From the NCBI GenBank assembly GCA_027449605.1, contig DAIDLH010000062.1, positions 25,289 to 89,288 on the forward strand: a DNA stretch of 64,000 nt, read 5' to 3'. The stretch is from Candidatus Muproteobacteria bacterium. GTDB taxonomy: Bacteria > Pseudomonadota > Gammaproteobacteria > Acidiferrobacterales > Sulfurifustaceae. Position 1 is the stretch's first letter, and every line of letters starts with the position of its first letter. Position numbers and translations under genes: made by a program. This document shows positions 55,958 to 64,000 of the stretch, piece after piece. Under the pieces are notes generated by a model. It searched no databases and was not told the origin of the DNA. It saw only the letters and a list, made by a program, of their open reading frames with translations.

Positions 55958-57107
55958 CGCGCACCGCGATCGGCGTCGGATAGCGCCAGACGATCAGGTA
56001 CATCGAGATCATCATGGAAAATATCGTGGCCAGCTCCAGCAGGTGCGCCGCCTGATGCCGCACCACGCCGGTTTCCAATGCCAACACCGCGATCAGCAGG
56101 GAGAATTCGCTGCCCTGCCCGAGTCGCACCCCGATTTCCGTGGCGCGCGGCGGGTCTTCGCCGGCATTCGACAACAGCCAGCGGAACACCCGGGGCTTCA
56201 CCGCGAGCACCACGGCCGCCAGCACGACCGCCGGCAACAGCACGTCCATCAGCGACCTGACGTCGAGTCCGGCGCCGAGCGTGAAGAAAAAAATGATCAG
56301 AAAAAAATCACGCAGCGGCTTGAGGCTTTCGGCGATGAAAAAGGAAATCCGGCTCGACGCCAGCGCGACTCCGGCGACGAAGGCGCCGATCTCGCGCGAG
56401 AGCCCGAGCCAGACCGAAAGCTCCGCCAGCCCCAGGCACCAGCCGATCGCAAGCAGGAAAATATATTCCTGAATCACGTCGAAACGCGCAATCAGCGGCA
56501 ACAACACATAGCGCTCGACCAGGTAAGCCAGCCCGCAAATCCCGAGCAGCGCCAACGCCAGTCTTCCCACGTCCGCCAGCAGGGCCTGCTGGCCGATGCC
56601 GGCCTGGAGCACCAGCAGGAGAACGATCGCAATCACGTCCTGCAACAGCAGGATGCTGATCATGATCTCGCCGGTGTGGCGATGGTGCAGCACCGTGGTC
56701 GGCAGCAGTTTCAAGCCGACGATGGTGCTTGAAAACATGAGCCCGCCGCCGACGACCAGCGATTCGACGACGGTGTAGCCGAGCAGATAACCGGCGGCCA
56801 CGCCGATGCCGCCGAAGATCAATGAACTCACGCCGGTGATGATCGTCGCCGAACCCAGCAGCCTGAGCAGTTTCTGCGGGTGCATGTTGAGCCCGAGCAG
56901 GAACAGCAGGAACATGATGCCGATGTCGGCCGCGCCCTTGATGAGCGAGGCGTCCGTCACCCAGCCGAGCAGCGAAGGACCCATGACCACGCCCAGCACG
57001 ATGTAGGAAACGATCAGCGCCTGGCGCGCGTACAGCGCCAGGGTGGCGAAAATGGCGGCGCCGGTGAAGATCAGGAACACCACGAACAGCAGCGACTCAC
57101 TGGGCAT
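55938..57107 (-). CDS. KefB-type (CPA2) cation:proton antiporter without regulatory domain
   Basis: ATG 57107 (MPSESLLFVVFLIFTGAAIF) is preferred to an upstream start that adds a polar tail. The 389-aa protein has 11-13 helices and the CPA2 patterns GPSLLGWV, DIGIMFLLFLLGLNMHPQKL, LMFSSTIVGLKLLPT and EIGAFVAGVALASSR. No C-terminal TrkA-N/RCK domain follows. It should exchange K+ or Na+ for protons at the inner membrane. Confidence 0.92.
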   Translation of the reverse strand: MPSESLLFVVFLIFTGAAIFATLALYARQALIVSYIVLGVVMGPSLLGWVTDASLIKGAADIGIMFLLFLLGLNMHPQKLLRLLGSATIITGVSSLIFGGIGVAAGYLLGYTVVESLVVGGGLMFSSTIVGLKLLPTTVLHHRHTGEIMISILLLQDVIAIVLLLVLQAGIGQQALLADVGRLALALLGICGLAYLVERYVLLPLIARFDVIQEYIFLLAIGWCLGLAELSVWLGLSREIGAFVAGVALASSRISFFIAESLKPLRDFFLIIFFFTLGAGLDVRSLMDVLLPAVVLAAVVLAVKPRVFRWLLSNAGEDPPRATEIGVRLGQGSEFSLLIAVLALETGVVRHQAAHLLELATIFSMMISMYLIVWRYPTPIAVRDDLRRN

Positions 57108-57193
57108 GACCGCGGGCTCCCTGCGTAGCGTTGAACCGTCAGCGCCCGGCATTCAACCAGGGCAAGATAACCGGTTATCCGTGTTTATCTTTA

Positions 57194-57790
57194 TCATGCC
57201 TCGCGCCGCCCGGCCAGCGCACGGGCGAGCGTGTTGCGGTCGGTGTATTCCAGCTCGCCGCCGATGGGCACGCCGTAGGCGATGCGCGACGCCTTGATGC
57301 GGCGCGCGCGCACCAGGTCGCCGATGTAATGCGCCGTGGCCTCGCCCTCGACCGTGAGATTGGTCGCGAGCACGACCTCCTTGACGGTTCCCTCGTCGAG
57401 CAGCGCTTCGAGACGCGGAATACCGATCTCCTCCGGTCCGATGCCGTCGAGCGGCGACAGCCGCCCCATGAGCACGAAGTACAGGCCGTTGTAGACGCCG
57501 GACTGGTCGAGCGAGACGAGATCCGACGGCGACTCGACCACGCACAGCAGCGACTTGTCGCGCCGCGGTGAGCTGCAGATCGGGCACAGTTCGGTCTCGC
57601 TCAGGTTGTTGCAGCGCTTGCAGTGCACGATGCGCTCGACCGCGTTCGTCAGCGCCTGCGCGATCAGGCGCGCACCCTCGCGGTCGCGTTCCAGCAGATG
57701 ATAGGCCATGCGGCTGGCGCTCTTCGGGCCCACACCCGGCAGCCGGCGCAGGGCCTGCTTGAGCGCTTCGAGGACGGTAATGTCGTTCAT
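57194..57790 (-). CDS. recR: Recombination protein RecR
   Basis: The 198-aa protein has the helix-hairpin-helix [20 protein letters not shown], four-Cys zinc motif [16 protein letters not shown], Toprim domain starting [20 protein letters not shown], and the Walker-B-like [20 protein letters not shown]. It loads RecA with RecFO at gaps. It belongs to the dnaX-ybaB-recR cluster, but here a 292-bp repeat-rich gap separates it from ybaB. Confidence 0.98.
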   Translation of the reverse strand: MNDITVLEALKQALRRLPGVGPKSASRMAYHLLERDREGARLIAQALTNAVERIVHCKRCNNLSETELCPICSSPRRDKSLLCVVESPSDLVSLDQSGVYNGLYFVLMGRLSPLDGIGPEEIGIPRLEALLDEGTVKEVVLATNLTVEGEATAHYIGDLVRARRIKASRIAYGVPIGGELEYTDRNTLARALAGRREA

Positions 57791-58082
57791 GGAGAAATCA
57801 CAATAGACAGGATTAACGGAATTTCTCAGGATTAACAGGGTTAGTTAGATGTAAGAAATAAAATTCATGGCATGTTTTAAATTTCATTTTTAATCCTGTA
57901 AATCCTGTTTTAACAGGTTGCTGAAAAACTCTTCGTCACCCCGGCGGAAGCCGGGGTCCAGGATATTAGAATGAATGAAATCAGTACTATGCTGGATTCC
58001 GGCTTTCGCCGGAATGACGGATTCGGATATTTTTTGGATTTTTTCAGCAACCTGTTAATCCTGTGAATCCTGTCCATTAATT
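57791..58082. repeat. Nested composite of dispersed repeats between recR and ybaB
   Basis: The outer arms are AGGATTAAC/TTAATCCTGT words (57806-57910 and 58055-58075). Inside them AACAGGTTGCTGAAAAA (57912-57928) pairs with TTTTTTCAGCAACCTGTT (58039-58056). Innermost are two CCGGCGGAAGCCGGGGTCCA / GGATTCCGGCTTTCGCCGGA units in opposite orientation. No gene fits. It looks like one repeat inserted into another. Confidence 0.8.
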
Positions 58083-58403
58083 TCAAAACGGTAATTTCAT
58101 CCCGGGGATGTTGAGCCCGGCGGTGAGGCCGGCCATTTTTTCTTCCGTGGTCTTCTCGACCTTGCGCACGGCGTCGTTCATCGCCGCCGCGATCAGGTCT
58201 TCGAGCACTTCCTTGTCGTCCTGCAACAGGCCCGGGTCGATCTGCACGCGCTTCACGTCATGACGGCAGGTCATGGTGATGCTGACCATGCCGCCGCCGC
58301 TGCTGCCGGTGACCTCGATGGTCGCCAGCTGTTCCTGCGCCTTGCGCAGGTTTTCCTGCATCGCCTGCGCCTGCTTCATGATGTTTCCCAGTCCGCCTTT
58401 CAT
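58083..58403 (-). CDS. ybaB: YbaB/EbfC nucleoid-associated protein
   Basis: I choose ATG 58403 with GAGAGGAG just upstream, giving [20 protein letters not shown] (106 aa); an ATG six codons upstream overlaps the dnaX stop. The core [24 protein letters not shown] strand set and [20 protein letters not shown] are typical. It binds DNA as a dimer; partner of dnaX/recR in nearly all gammaproteobacteria. Confidence 0.96.
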   Translation of the reverse strand: MKGGLGNIMKQAQAMQENLRKAQEQLATIEVTGSSGGGMVSITMTCRHDVKRVQIDPGLLQDDKEVLEDLIAAAMNDAVRKVEKTTEEKMAGLTAGLNIPGMKLPF

Positions 58404-58417
58404 GTGCTCCTCTCGCG

Positions 58418-60028
58418 TCAAACCTTGGGTCGAATGGATGCCGGGTTCACCCGGGCATTGAATTTTTCCTGGAGCGCGCGCACGTTCGGGTCGTCCGCGA
58501 TCGCCTGCACCGCCGCCTGCTGCCGCTCGTCCTGCACGCGGCTTTTTTCCTTCGCCGGCGTTTCCGCCGCAGGACGTCCGAGCCGCAGCGTCAGTCGAAT
58601 CGGGCTGCCGTAATATTTTTCCAGCGCCTGTTTAAGGTCCGCTTCGCGCTCCTTGTTCAGCAGCTTGCCATGCGTTTCCTCCAGCACCAGCTCCATGGCG
58701 CCGTTGTCGTATTTTTCGAGCGTGGTGTTGTTGGCCAGCTCGCGCACCAGGCCCGCGAGCCCAAGCTGGGCCACCACGTCGGCCCATTTCGCCGCCGGCG
58801 TTCCGGAATTTTGCGTCGGCGGAGGCGCCGCTGGCGCGGCAGCAACCGGGTTTGCTGTCGTCGCGATGGATGGCGCGGCCCGTGGCGCCGGTGCAGTAGC
58901 GGTCTTGGGCAGCGGCGCGGCGGCGGGAACCGTGACACGCACTTCGCCCGCTTCCGCCGGACGGAACGCCACCATGCGCAGCAACGTCATTTCCAGACCG
59001 CTGCGCGGATCGGGGGCGAACGGCAGATCGCGGCTGCCCGTCACGCCGATCTGATAATAAAGTTGCACGTCCTGCGGCGACATGGCTTTGACATGATTCA
59101 GGACGGCTTCGCCCTCCTCGCCGGCCAGCGCGGCATCGGCCTGCGCCAGCGCGATGCGATGCAGCGCCAGCAGCAGTTCCTTCAGTAGCGCCTCGTAATC
59201 CAGGCCGAATTCGGTCGCATCGGCCACGGTCTTGAGCAACGCGCCGACGTCGCCGGCCGCCAGCGCCTGCAACAGCTGCTCGATGAAATTCTGGTCGATG
59301 GTGCCGAGCATGGCGCGCACTTCCGGCTCGGTGAGTCTCCCGCCGCCGTAGGCAATCGCCTGGTCGAGCAGCGAAAGTCCGTCGCGCATGCTGCCGTCCG
59401 CGGCGCGCGCCAGCAGTTTTATGGAACCGGCGTCGTGGGCGACGCCTTCCGCGTCCAGTATCTTCTGGATTTGCGCCGCGATTTGCTCGACCGGCAGACG
59501 TTTGAGATTGAATTGCAGACAGCGCGACAGCACCGTCACCGGCAGCTTCTGCGGATCGGTGGTGGCGAGCAGGAATTTGACGTGCGGCGGCGGTTCTTCG
59601 AGCGTTTTCAGCAGCGCGTTGAAGCTGTGACCGGAGAGCATGTGCACTTCGTCGATGAGGTAGACCTTGTAACGACCGCGTGTCGGGGCGTACTGCACGT
59701 TGTCGAGCAGTTCGCGCGTGTCGTCGACCTTGGTGCGCGAGGCGGCGTCCACCTCGATCAGGTCCACGAACCGCCCCTCGTCCACTTCCTGGCAAGCGCT
59801 GCACTGGCCGCAGGGTTTCGAGGTCACGCCGGTTTCGCAGTTCAGGGATTTGGCGAGAATGCGCGCGATAGTGGTCTTGCCCACGCCGCGGGTGCCGGTG
59901 AACAGGAACGCATGGTGCAGCCGGCCGTGATCCAGCGCGTTGACCAGCGGCTGCACCACGTGTTGCTGGCCCACGAGTTCGGCGAAGTTGCGCGGGCGCC
60001 ATTTGCGCGCCAGAACCTGGTAACTCAA
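58418..60028 (-). CDS. dnaX: DNA polymerase III tau/gamma subunit
   Basis: The 536-aa protein starts at TTG 60028 ([20 protein letters not shown]). Walker [19 protein letters not shown], zinc motif C..CGQCSACQ, Walker [16 protein letters not shown], sensor 1 [14 protein letters not shown] and [12 protein letters not shown] are all present. An Ala/Pro-rich linker (about 365-405) leads to a C-terminal domain that binds the polymerase core. No A-rich slippery site like E. coli's is evident, so a separate gamma form is not predicted. The ffs gene lies just upstream. Confidence 0.98.
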   Translation of the reverse strand: MSYQVLARKWRPRNFAELVGQQHVVQPLVNALDHGRLHHAFLFTGTRGVGKTTIARILAKSLNCETGVTSKPCGQCSACQEVDEGRFVDLIEVDAASRTKVDDTRELLDNVQYAPTRGRYKVYLIDEVHMLSGHSFNALLKTLEEPPPHVKFLLATTDPQKLPVTVLSRCLQFNLKRLPVEQIAAQIQKILDAEGVAHDAGSIKLLARAADGSMRDGLSLLDQAIAYGGGRLTEPEVRAMLGTIDQNFIEQLLQALAAGDVGALLKTVADATEFGLDYEALLKELLLALHRIALAQADAALAGEEGEAVLNHVKAMSPQDVQLYYQIGVTGSRDLPFAPDPRSGLEMTLLRMVAFRPAEAGEVRVTVPAAAPLPKTATAPAPRAAPSIATTANPVAAAPAAPPPTQNSGTPAAKWADVVAQLGLAGLVRELANNTTLEKYDNGAMELVLEETHGKLLNKEREADLKQALEKYYGSPIRLTLRLGRPAAETPAKEKSRVQDERQQAAVQAIADDPNVRALQEKFNARVNPASIRPKV

Positions 60029-60068
60029 GGAGATTGCCTCTTTTCCAAATCAGGCCATCGAAACGGGT

Positions 60069-60181
60069 GGCGGTTCGAGCCAACCACACCCCAGTACCCG
60101 AAATACCTGCTGCGGCTGCTTCCTTCCGGACCTGACCGGGTTCACAAGCTTCCGTCGCCGAGGGGACCGGCTCTCACCGCC
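60069..60181 (-). ncRNA. ffs: Signal recognition particle 4.5S RNA
   Basis: The minus strand carries the universal SRP core GGTCAGGTCCGGAAGGAAGC followed by AGCCGCAGCAGG, and the ends GGCGGTGAGAGCC and GGCTCGAACCGCC pair to close a ~113-nt hairpin. The 4.5S RNA scaffolds Ffh and targets membrane proteins to SecYEG. It lies directly ahead of dnaX, its common position. Exact ends are inferred from the terminal stem. Confidence 0.95.
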
Positions 60182-60201
60182 ATAATCAATCGTGGGACGA
60201 A

Positions 60202-60230
60202 AGTGTACCACGGCGCGAAGCTTGCGGTAA
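60202..60230 (-). promoter_or_regulatory. ffs: Possible promoter of ffs
   Basis: On the minus strand TTACCG (60225-60230) and TACACT (60202-60207) are 17 bp apart, about 20 bp before the predicted RNA 5' end. Both hexamers are imperfect. Confidence 0.35.
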
Positions 60231-60331
60231 CCGTGAGCGTGTGGACATGCCGGCGGATCGGCATGAAATGAAAGCCGGATCAAAACACCGCGGAAATTTA
60301 CAATCCGGAAGGATCGTAGTACGGCGTGGGC

Positions 60332-62728
60332 TTAACCCGTGGCGCGTTGGCGCTTGCCCAACAGGGCGGCAAACTCCTCGACCGGCAGCGGCTTGCTGAA
60401 GTAGAAACCCTGCGCCGTATCGCAGTGTTCCGCGCGGAAAAACTCGAACTGCGCCAGCGTCTCCACGCCCTCGGCGGTGGTTTTCAGCCCCAGGATATGC
60501 GCGATGTGGATGATCGCCCGGGCAAGAGCGGCGTCGTCCGCGTCGTCCGGAATGTCGCGTGTGAACGACTTGTCGATCTTGAGCACGTCCACCGGGAAAC
60601 GCTTGAGATAGCTGAGCGAGGAATAACCGGTCCCGAAATCGTCGATGGTGAGCGTCACGCCCATCCCGGCCAGAGCCTGCAGTGACTCGATCTTCTCGGC
60701 ATCCTGATGCAACAGAACGCTTTCGGTGATTTCGAGTTCGAGCGCGGCGGAATCGAGGCCGGCGTCTTCGAGCGCCTGACGCACAGTGCGCGCAATGGAC
60801 GACTGGCCGAACTGCCGCGCCGAGAGATTGACCGCCACGCGCAACGGACGATTGAACTCGCGCTGCCAGCGCCGACATTGGGCGCAGGCCTCGCGCAGCA
60901 CCCATTCGCCGATCGGCACGATCAGGCCGGTATCCTCGGCCAGCGGGATGAACTGCGACGGCGGGATCAGCCCGCGCGTGCCATGCCGCCAGCGCACCAG
61001 CGCCTCCATTCCGAGGATCTCGCCGTCAGCGCATCCGATGATCGGCTGGTAATGCAGCGCCAGTTCCCCGCGATCCACGGCGTGTCGCAGATCGTTCTCT
61101 AGCGCGAGGTTCTCGACCGCCTTGGTCATCATGTCCGCGGCGTAGAACCGGTAGGTATTGCGGCCGCTCTCCTTGGCGCGGTACATCGCGATGTCGGCGT
61201 TGCGCAGCAACCCCGACACGTCCTGGACGTCGAAGGGGTAAAGCGTGATGCCGAGACTTGCGGTCATGTAGAGTTCGCGCCCGGCGACATGAAACGGCTG
61301 CGTGAAAGCCTCGAGGACCTTCTGCGCCACGCGGGCAGCATCGTCGGCGTGTCCCATGTCGGCGAGGATCAGCGTGAACTCGTCTCCGGACAGGCGCGCC
61401 ACGGTATCGCCCTTGCGCATCGCGCCGGTCAGACGCTCGGCCACGGCCTTCAGAAGCTGATCGCCGGCGTCGTGTCCGAGCGTATCGTTGATGTTCTTGA
61501 AGCGATCGAGGTCGATAAATGCCACGCCCACCAGTCGTCCGTGGCGGTCGGACTCGATCATGGCCTGCCCCAGGCGGTCGGCGAACAACACGCGGTTCGG
61601 CAGTCCGGTCAGATTGTCATAGTGCGCGAGTCGGCCCAGTTGTTCCTCGGCGCGCCGGCGTTCGGTGATATCCACCTGAACGCCGAGCAGGCGGACCGGC
61701 TGGCCGGCGTCGTCGCGCCGCAACGCGCCGCGCGACAGAAACCAGCGGTACGAGCCGTCCTTGTGACGCAACCGGTATTCGATCTCGTAGTATGAAATAC
61801 GCTCGGCGAGATAGTCGCTGATCGTCGCAAGGGCGCGCGCCCGGTCATCGGGATGCAGGAGGCTTTCCCACGCCTCGTAACGGTTCGACACTTCCTCGTC
61901 ACGATAACCGAGCTGGCGTTTGAACACCGGCGAAAGGTGGATGCCGTTGCTGCGCAGGTCCCAGTCCCACAGCCCGACATCGGCGGCTTCGGTGGCGAGC
62001 TGGAACTGCTCTTCGCTGTTCTGCAGCGCCGCGAGCGCCGCGTGCGTCTTTTCGCGCATGTGATTGATCGCCGCAGCGAGTTCATCCAGCTCATCGGGGG
62101 CGCGGTGACTCTTCTGTGCGAATTTCAGCGGCGCCTCGGGCCGGCGTATATCCATGCCATGTACGTAGGCGGCCATGGTCAGCAAACGGCGATTCACCAG
62201 CCAATGGAAAAACACGAACGCGAACCCGGCCATCAGGAAGGTCTGAAGGCCGTTGCTCACGAGAATCATGAGCGCCTGGACGAACAAATGATGGTAGACA
62301 TTGTCGAGACCCACCACCACGGTCAAGGTACCGAGCGGGATTTCCCGCCCCGGCTGCGGGTACGTCATCGGGTAGTTCCGCTCGATCACGCTGGTCGAGC
62401 GGCGGGCGCCCGCCTGTGCCCACAGTTTCCCGCCCTCGCGCACCGCGACGTACTCGAAATTCGGTATTTGCACAATACCTTCGAGTTGCAGCAGGAGGTC
62501 TTTTTCATTGGTGGCCCACAACGACCGGCTCAAGGCTTTCAGATGCACCTGCTCGATCTGCCGAAGGTCGTCCTCGATGCCGCTCATGGCGTGACGGTAC
62601 TGGCCGTAGAGCTGGACGACGGTGAGGAGCAGCGTGATGGCCAGACTGAACAGTACGATCGCGATTATCAGTCGCCGCGCGAGCGGCGAGCGCAACAGTT
62701 CACGACGCCATGTGAGATCGCTCACCAT
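60332..62728 (-). CDS. Sensor protein: TM-periplasmic-HAMP-PAS-GGDEF-EAL
   Basis: The 798-aa protein has TM1 (about 20-42), a periplasmic domain (about 43-150), TM2 (about 152-177), a HAMP-like linker, a PAS/PAC domain (about 240-365; VGLWDWDLRSNGIHLSPVFK, RHKDGSYRWFLSRGALRRDD), GGDEF (active site RLSGDEFTLI, a functional variant) and EAL (MEALVRWRHGTRGLIPPSQF, DDFGTGYSSLSYLKRF, AEGVETLAQ). Both catalytic domains look intact. The start overlaps the stop of the upstream binding-protein gene by 7 bp, suggesting a ligand-sensing pair controlling c-di-GMP. Confidence 0.96.
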   Translation of the reverse strand: MVSDLTWRRELLRSPLARRLIIAIVLFSLAITLLLTVVQLYGQYRHAMSGIEDDLRQIEQVHLKALSRSLWATNEKDLLLQLEGIVQIPNFEYVAVREGGKLWAQAGARRSTSVIERNYPMTYPQPGREIPLGTLTVVVGLDNVYHHLFVQALMILVSNGLQTFLMAGFAFVFFHWLVNRRLLTMAAYVHGMDIRRPEAPLKFAQKSHRAPDELDELAAAINHMREKTHAALAALQNSEEQFQLATEAADVGLWDWDLRSNGIHLSPVFKRQLGYRDEEVSNRYEAWESLLHPDDRARALATISDYLAERISYYEIEYRLRHKDGSYRWFLSRGALRRDDAGQPVRLLGVQVDITERRRAEEQLGRLAHYDNLTGLPNRVLFADRLGQAMIESDRHGRLVGVAFIDLDRFKNINDTLGHDAGDQLLKAVAERLTGAMRKGDTVARLSGDEFTLILADMGHADDAARVAQKVLEAFTQPFHVAGRELYMTASLGITLYPFDVQDVSGLLRNADIAMYRAKESGRNTYRFYAADMMTKAVENLALENDLRHAVDRGELALHYQPIIGCADGEILGMEALVRWRHGTRGLIPPSQFIPLAEDTGLIVPIGEWVLREACAQCRRWQREFNRPLRVAVNLSARQFGQSSIARTVRQALEDAGLDSAALELEITESVLLHQDAEKIESLQALAGMGVTLTIDDFGTGYSSLSYLKRFPVDVLKIDKSFTRDIPDDADDAALARAIIHIAHILGLKTTAEGVETLAQFEFFRAEHCDTAQGFYFSKPLPVEEFAALLGKRQRATG

Positions 62729-63534
62729 CCGGCGGCCTTGTCGTACGGCATGAGTTTTTCGCGGTAAACGCGCTGGTAGAATCCCTCGCGCTTGAGCGCC
62801 CGCAACGCCGCCGCCAGCTTCGGCGCCAGTTCAGCGTGGCGCTTGTTCAGGTAGATGTACATCGCCCGGCTCGCGAGCGGCGGTTCGAGCGGACGAATGT
62901 CTCTGAGCCCCTGCTTTCGGATGAGCGCCACGCCCATCCGGTGCGCATACAACGCCACCTCGATACGGCCGCGGTCGAGCAACCGGAACAGCTGCTCGGG
63001 GCTGTCGACGGTGGTCACGCGCCCGGCGCCGGCCATGTTCCGCTCGTAGATTTTCCAGCCCTTGATGAGCCCCACGGAATGGCGGCGGATCGCCTCGAAG
63101 TTCGCCGGGATCGATGCATCCTTGCTGAAAGCGGCAAAATCCCAGTCGACGAGCTTCTCCGGCACGCGCACGAGATTGGGGTATTGCCCTTCGAGGCCGG
63201 CGATGCGCGTCAAATCACCGTCCTGCAAGCCGTCGTTGGCGAGCAGCAGCGCGCGTTCCGCCGGCAATTTGACCAGACGCAGCTCGACTCCGACCCGCCG
63301 GAACGCTTCAGTGGCGATCACATCGAGAAAACCGGTGTGCTCGGGAGTGGTGAGCGGCGGCTCATTGACGTCGTTCAACACCAGCACCCGCGGCTCGTCG
63401 GCGGCACCGGGCGGCGAAACGAACAAGAGACTTGCCAATGACAACAGTATCCAGGCACGGACCTTCCTTGCCCATGCCTGAGCCGGCCGAACCGCGGCGA
63501 GAAGATCCGGGGAACATGCACTTCCGTCGCGCAT
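62722..63534 (-). CDS. Periplasmic solute-binding protein (SBP_bac_3 type)
   Basis: The start is uncertain: ATG 63534 gives a signal sequence around KVRAWILLSLASLLFVSPPG-AADEP; ATGs at 63552 and 63582 and a longer frame to 63624 also exist. The mature part has RVLVLNDVNEPPLTTPEHTG, GFLDVIATEAFRRVGVELRL, the LLDRGRIEVALYAHRMGVAL hinge region and ALRALKREGFYQRVYREKLM. No permease genes are near; coupling to the PAS-GGDEF-EAL gene suggests it senses a small molecule for that protein rather than feeding transport. Confidence 0.85.
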   Translation of the reverse strand: MRDGSACSPDLLAAVRPAQAWARKVRAWILLSLASLLFVSPPGAADEPRVLVLNDVNEPPLTTPEHTGFLDVIATEAFRRVGVELRLVKLPAERALLLANDGLQDGDLTRIAGLEGQYPNLVRVPEKLVDWDFAAFSKDASIPANFEAIRRHSVGLIKGWKIYERNMAGAGRVTTVDSPEQLFRLLDRGRIEVALYAHRMGVALIRKQGLRDIRPLEPPLASRAMYIYLNKRHAELAPKLAAALRALKREGFYQRVYREKLMPYDKAAGW

Positions 63535-63740
63535 GGAGTTGGTAACAATCATGCCGGCAACGCCGTAGGCGAGGCTTGCCATGTCATCGCGGCAAGAATT
63601 CTGTATGCAACATGGAGCACACACATAGAGGCAGCCGGCGTTTTATCGTTATATTTGAGTATAGCCGAACCTCCCCGACCTCCCGGGCGCCTGCAAGCTG
63701 CAAACACCCACCTGCCGTTCGAATCTTCCTGTTCATTGGT

Positions 63741-63777
63741 CAAATACAAATGGGGCCAAAGGCCCCATTTGTATTTG
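63741..63777. terminator. Terminator-like palindrome, copy A
   Basis: CAAATACAAATGGGGCC, loop AAA and its exact complement form a 17-bp perfect stem with A/T-rich ends. It is followed on the right by TGGCGGAGAGGGAGGGATT, the same arrangement as copy B next to the tRNA-Ser gene. Confidence 0.75.
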
Positions 63778-63779
63778 AC

Positions 63780-63798
63780 TGGCGGAGAGGGAGGGATT
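63780..63798 (-). pseudogene. Truncated duplicate of the tRNA-Ser 3' end
   Basis: TGGCGGAGAGGGAGGGATT matches the complement of the 3' acceptor strand, CCA and start of the T arm of the tRNA-Ser gene at 63965. Identity stops after GGGATT, where the real gene continues CGAACCC. Confidence 0.7.
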
Positions 63799-63925
63799 TG
63801 TTCGGCGCATCCTGCGCCTCACCCTCGCCGCTTTGCGGCTCGGGCCAGCCTGCGGCTGTCCAAAAATCGCTTCCAGCGATTTTTGTGAACCCTCTCCTCG
63901 GGTTCGACTCCACCTTTTCACGAGT

Positions 63926-63962
63926 CAAATAAAAATGGGGCCAAAGGCCCCATTTTTATTTG
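63926..63962 (-). terminator. tRNA-Ser terminator, palindrome copy B
   Basis: CAAATAAAAATGGGGCC, loop AAA and its exact complement lie 2 bp after the CCA end of tRNA-Ser on the minus strand; the stem's 3' side ends in T-rich sequence, as for a rho-independent terminator. Confidence 0.8.
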
Positions 63963-63964
63963 AC

Positions 63965-64000
<36 letters not shown>

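Larger units (their letters stand above)
63625..63964. other. 340-bp gene-free stretch with duplicated hairpins
   Basis: No gene is supported. It contains two copies of a long perfect palindrome (63741-63777 and 63926-63962), a truncated tRNA-Ser 3' end (63780-63798), a hairpin AAAATCGCT/AGCGATTTT (about 63854-63876) and a T-arm-like GGGTTCGACTCC near 63899. Confidence 0.6.

Overview
The window reads as a chromosomal segment of a sulfur-oxidising gammaproteobacterium. The lpx-bamA-rseP-dxr-cdsA-uppS-frr-pyrH-tsf-rpsB block, the dnaX-ybaB-recR cluster with the 4.5S RNA gene beside it, and orn, queG and glnD all have gammaproteobacterial form. A DsrE2-type protein points to sulfur oxidation, and the exosortase (XrtA)-type polysaccharide genes point to an EPS-producing, Gram-negative environmental organism. 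An Acidiferrobacterales-like lineage would fit, but this is inference and no 16S gene is present.

Layout. (1) 1-17900, almost all on the minus strand: an exopolysaccharide locus. In transcription order it has an outer-membrane barrel protein, a Wzz-type chain-length protein, a BY-kinase-like ATPase, an XrtA-associated AAA ATPase carrying an extra receiver-like domain, galE, a TIGR03790-type secreted protein coupled to a Sat-CysC fusion, Wzx flippase, Wzy polymerase, glycosyltransferases and acyltransferases. A plus-strand dsrE2 gene sits inside the locus. The wzx/wzy/GT part is visibly AT-richer than its surroundings. (2) 18267-32881, minus strand: envelope and translation housekeeping genes. 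(3) 33053-36755, plus strand: map and glnD. (4) 36756-38100: an eroded patch with a Sel1-repeat remnant and a TumE/TumA-type toxin-antitoxin pair, flanked by two copies of the livF 3' end. (5) 38099-43113: a complete livKHMGF branched-chain amino-acid ABC transporter. (6) 43331-46720: amidase, tsaE and nnr. (7) 46899-63624: queG, a VanZ-like/Kelch fusion, orn, an M48 protease, a small cytochrome c, a pterin dehydratase, two GGDEF-EAL proteins (one coupled to a periplasmic binding protein), an antiporter, recR, ybaB, dnaX and ffs. (8) The right edge holds the 3' part of a tRNA-Ser gene, whose 3' end and terminator hairpin are duplicated about 185 bp away.

The strongest unusual signals are: an ATP sulfurylase domain whose substrate-binding motifs are altered while the fused APS kinase looks intact; the receiver-like fusion on the XrtA ATPase; a toxin-antitoxin pair bracketed by livF 3' ends; two in-frame 42-bp repeat units inside nnr; a four-copy family of ~100-bp palindromic elements; a Kelch propeller with nearly identical DNA repeats behind a VanZ-like membrane domain; and the tRNA-Ser/terminator duplication. 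I see no CRISPR array, phage block or transposase. No single new defence-type system can be claimed from this sequence.
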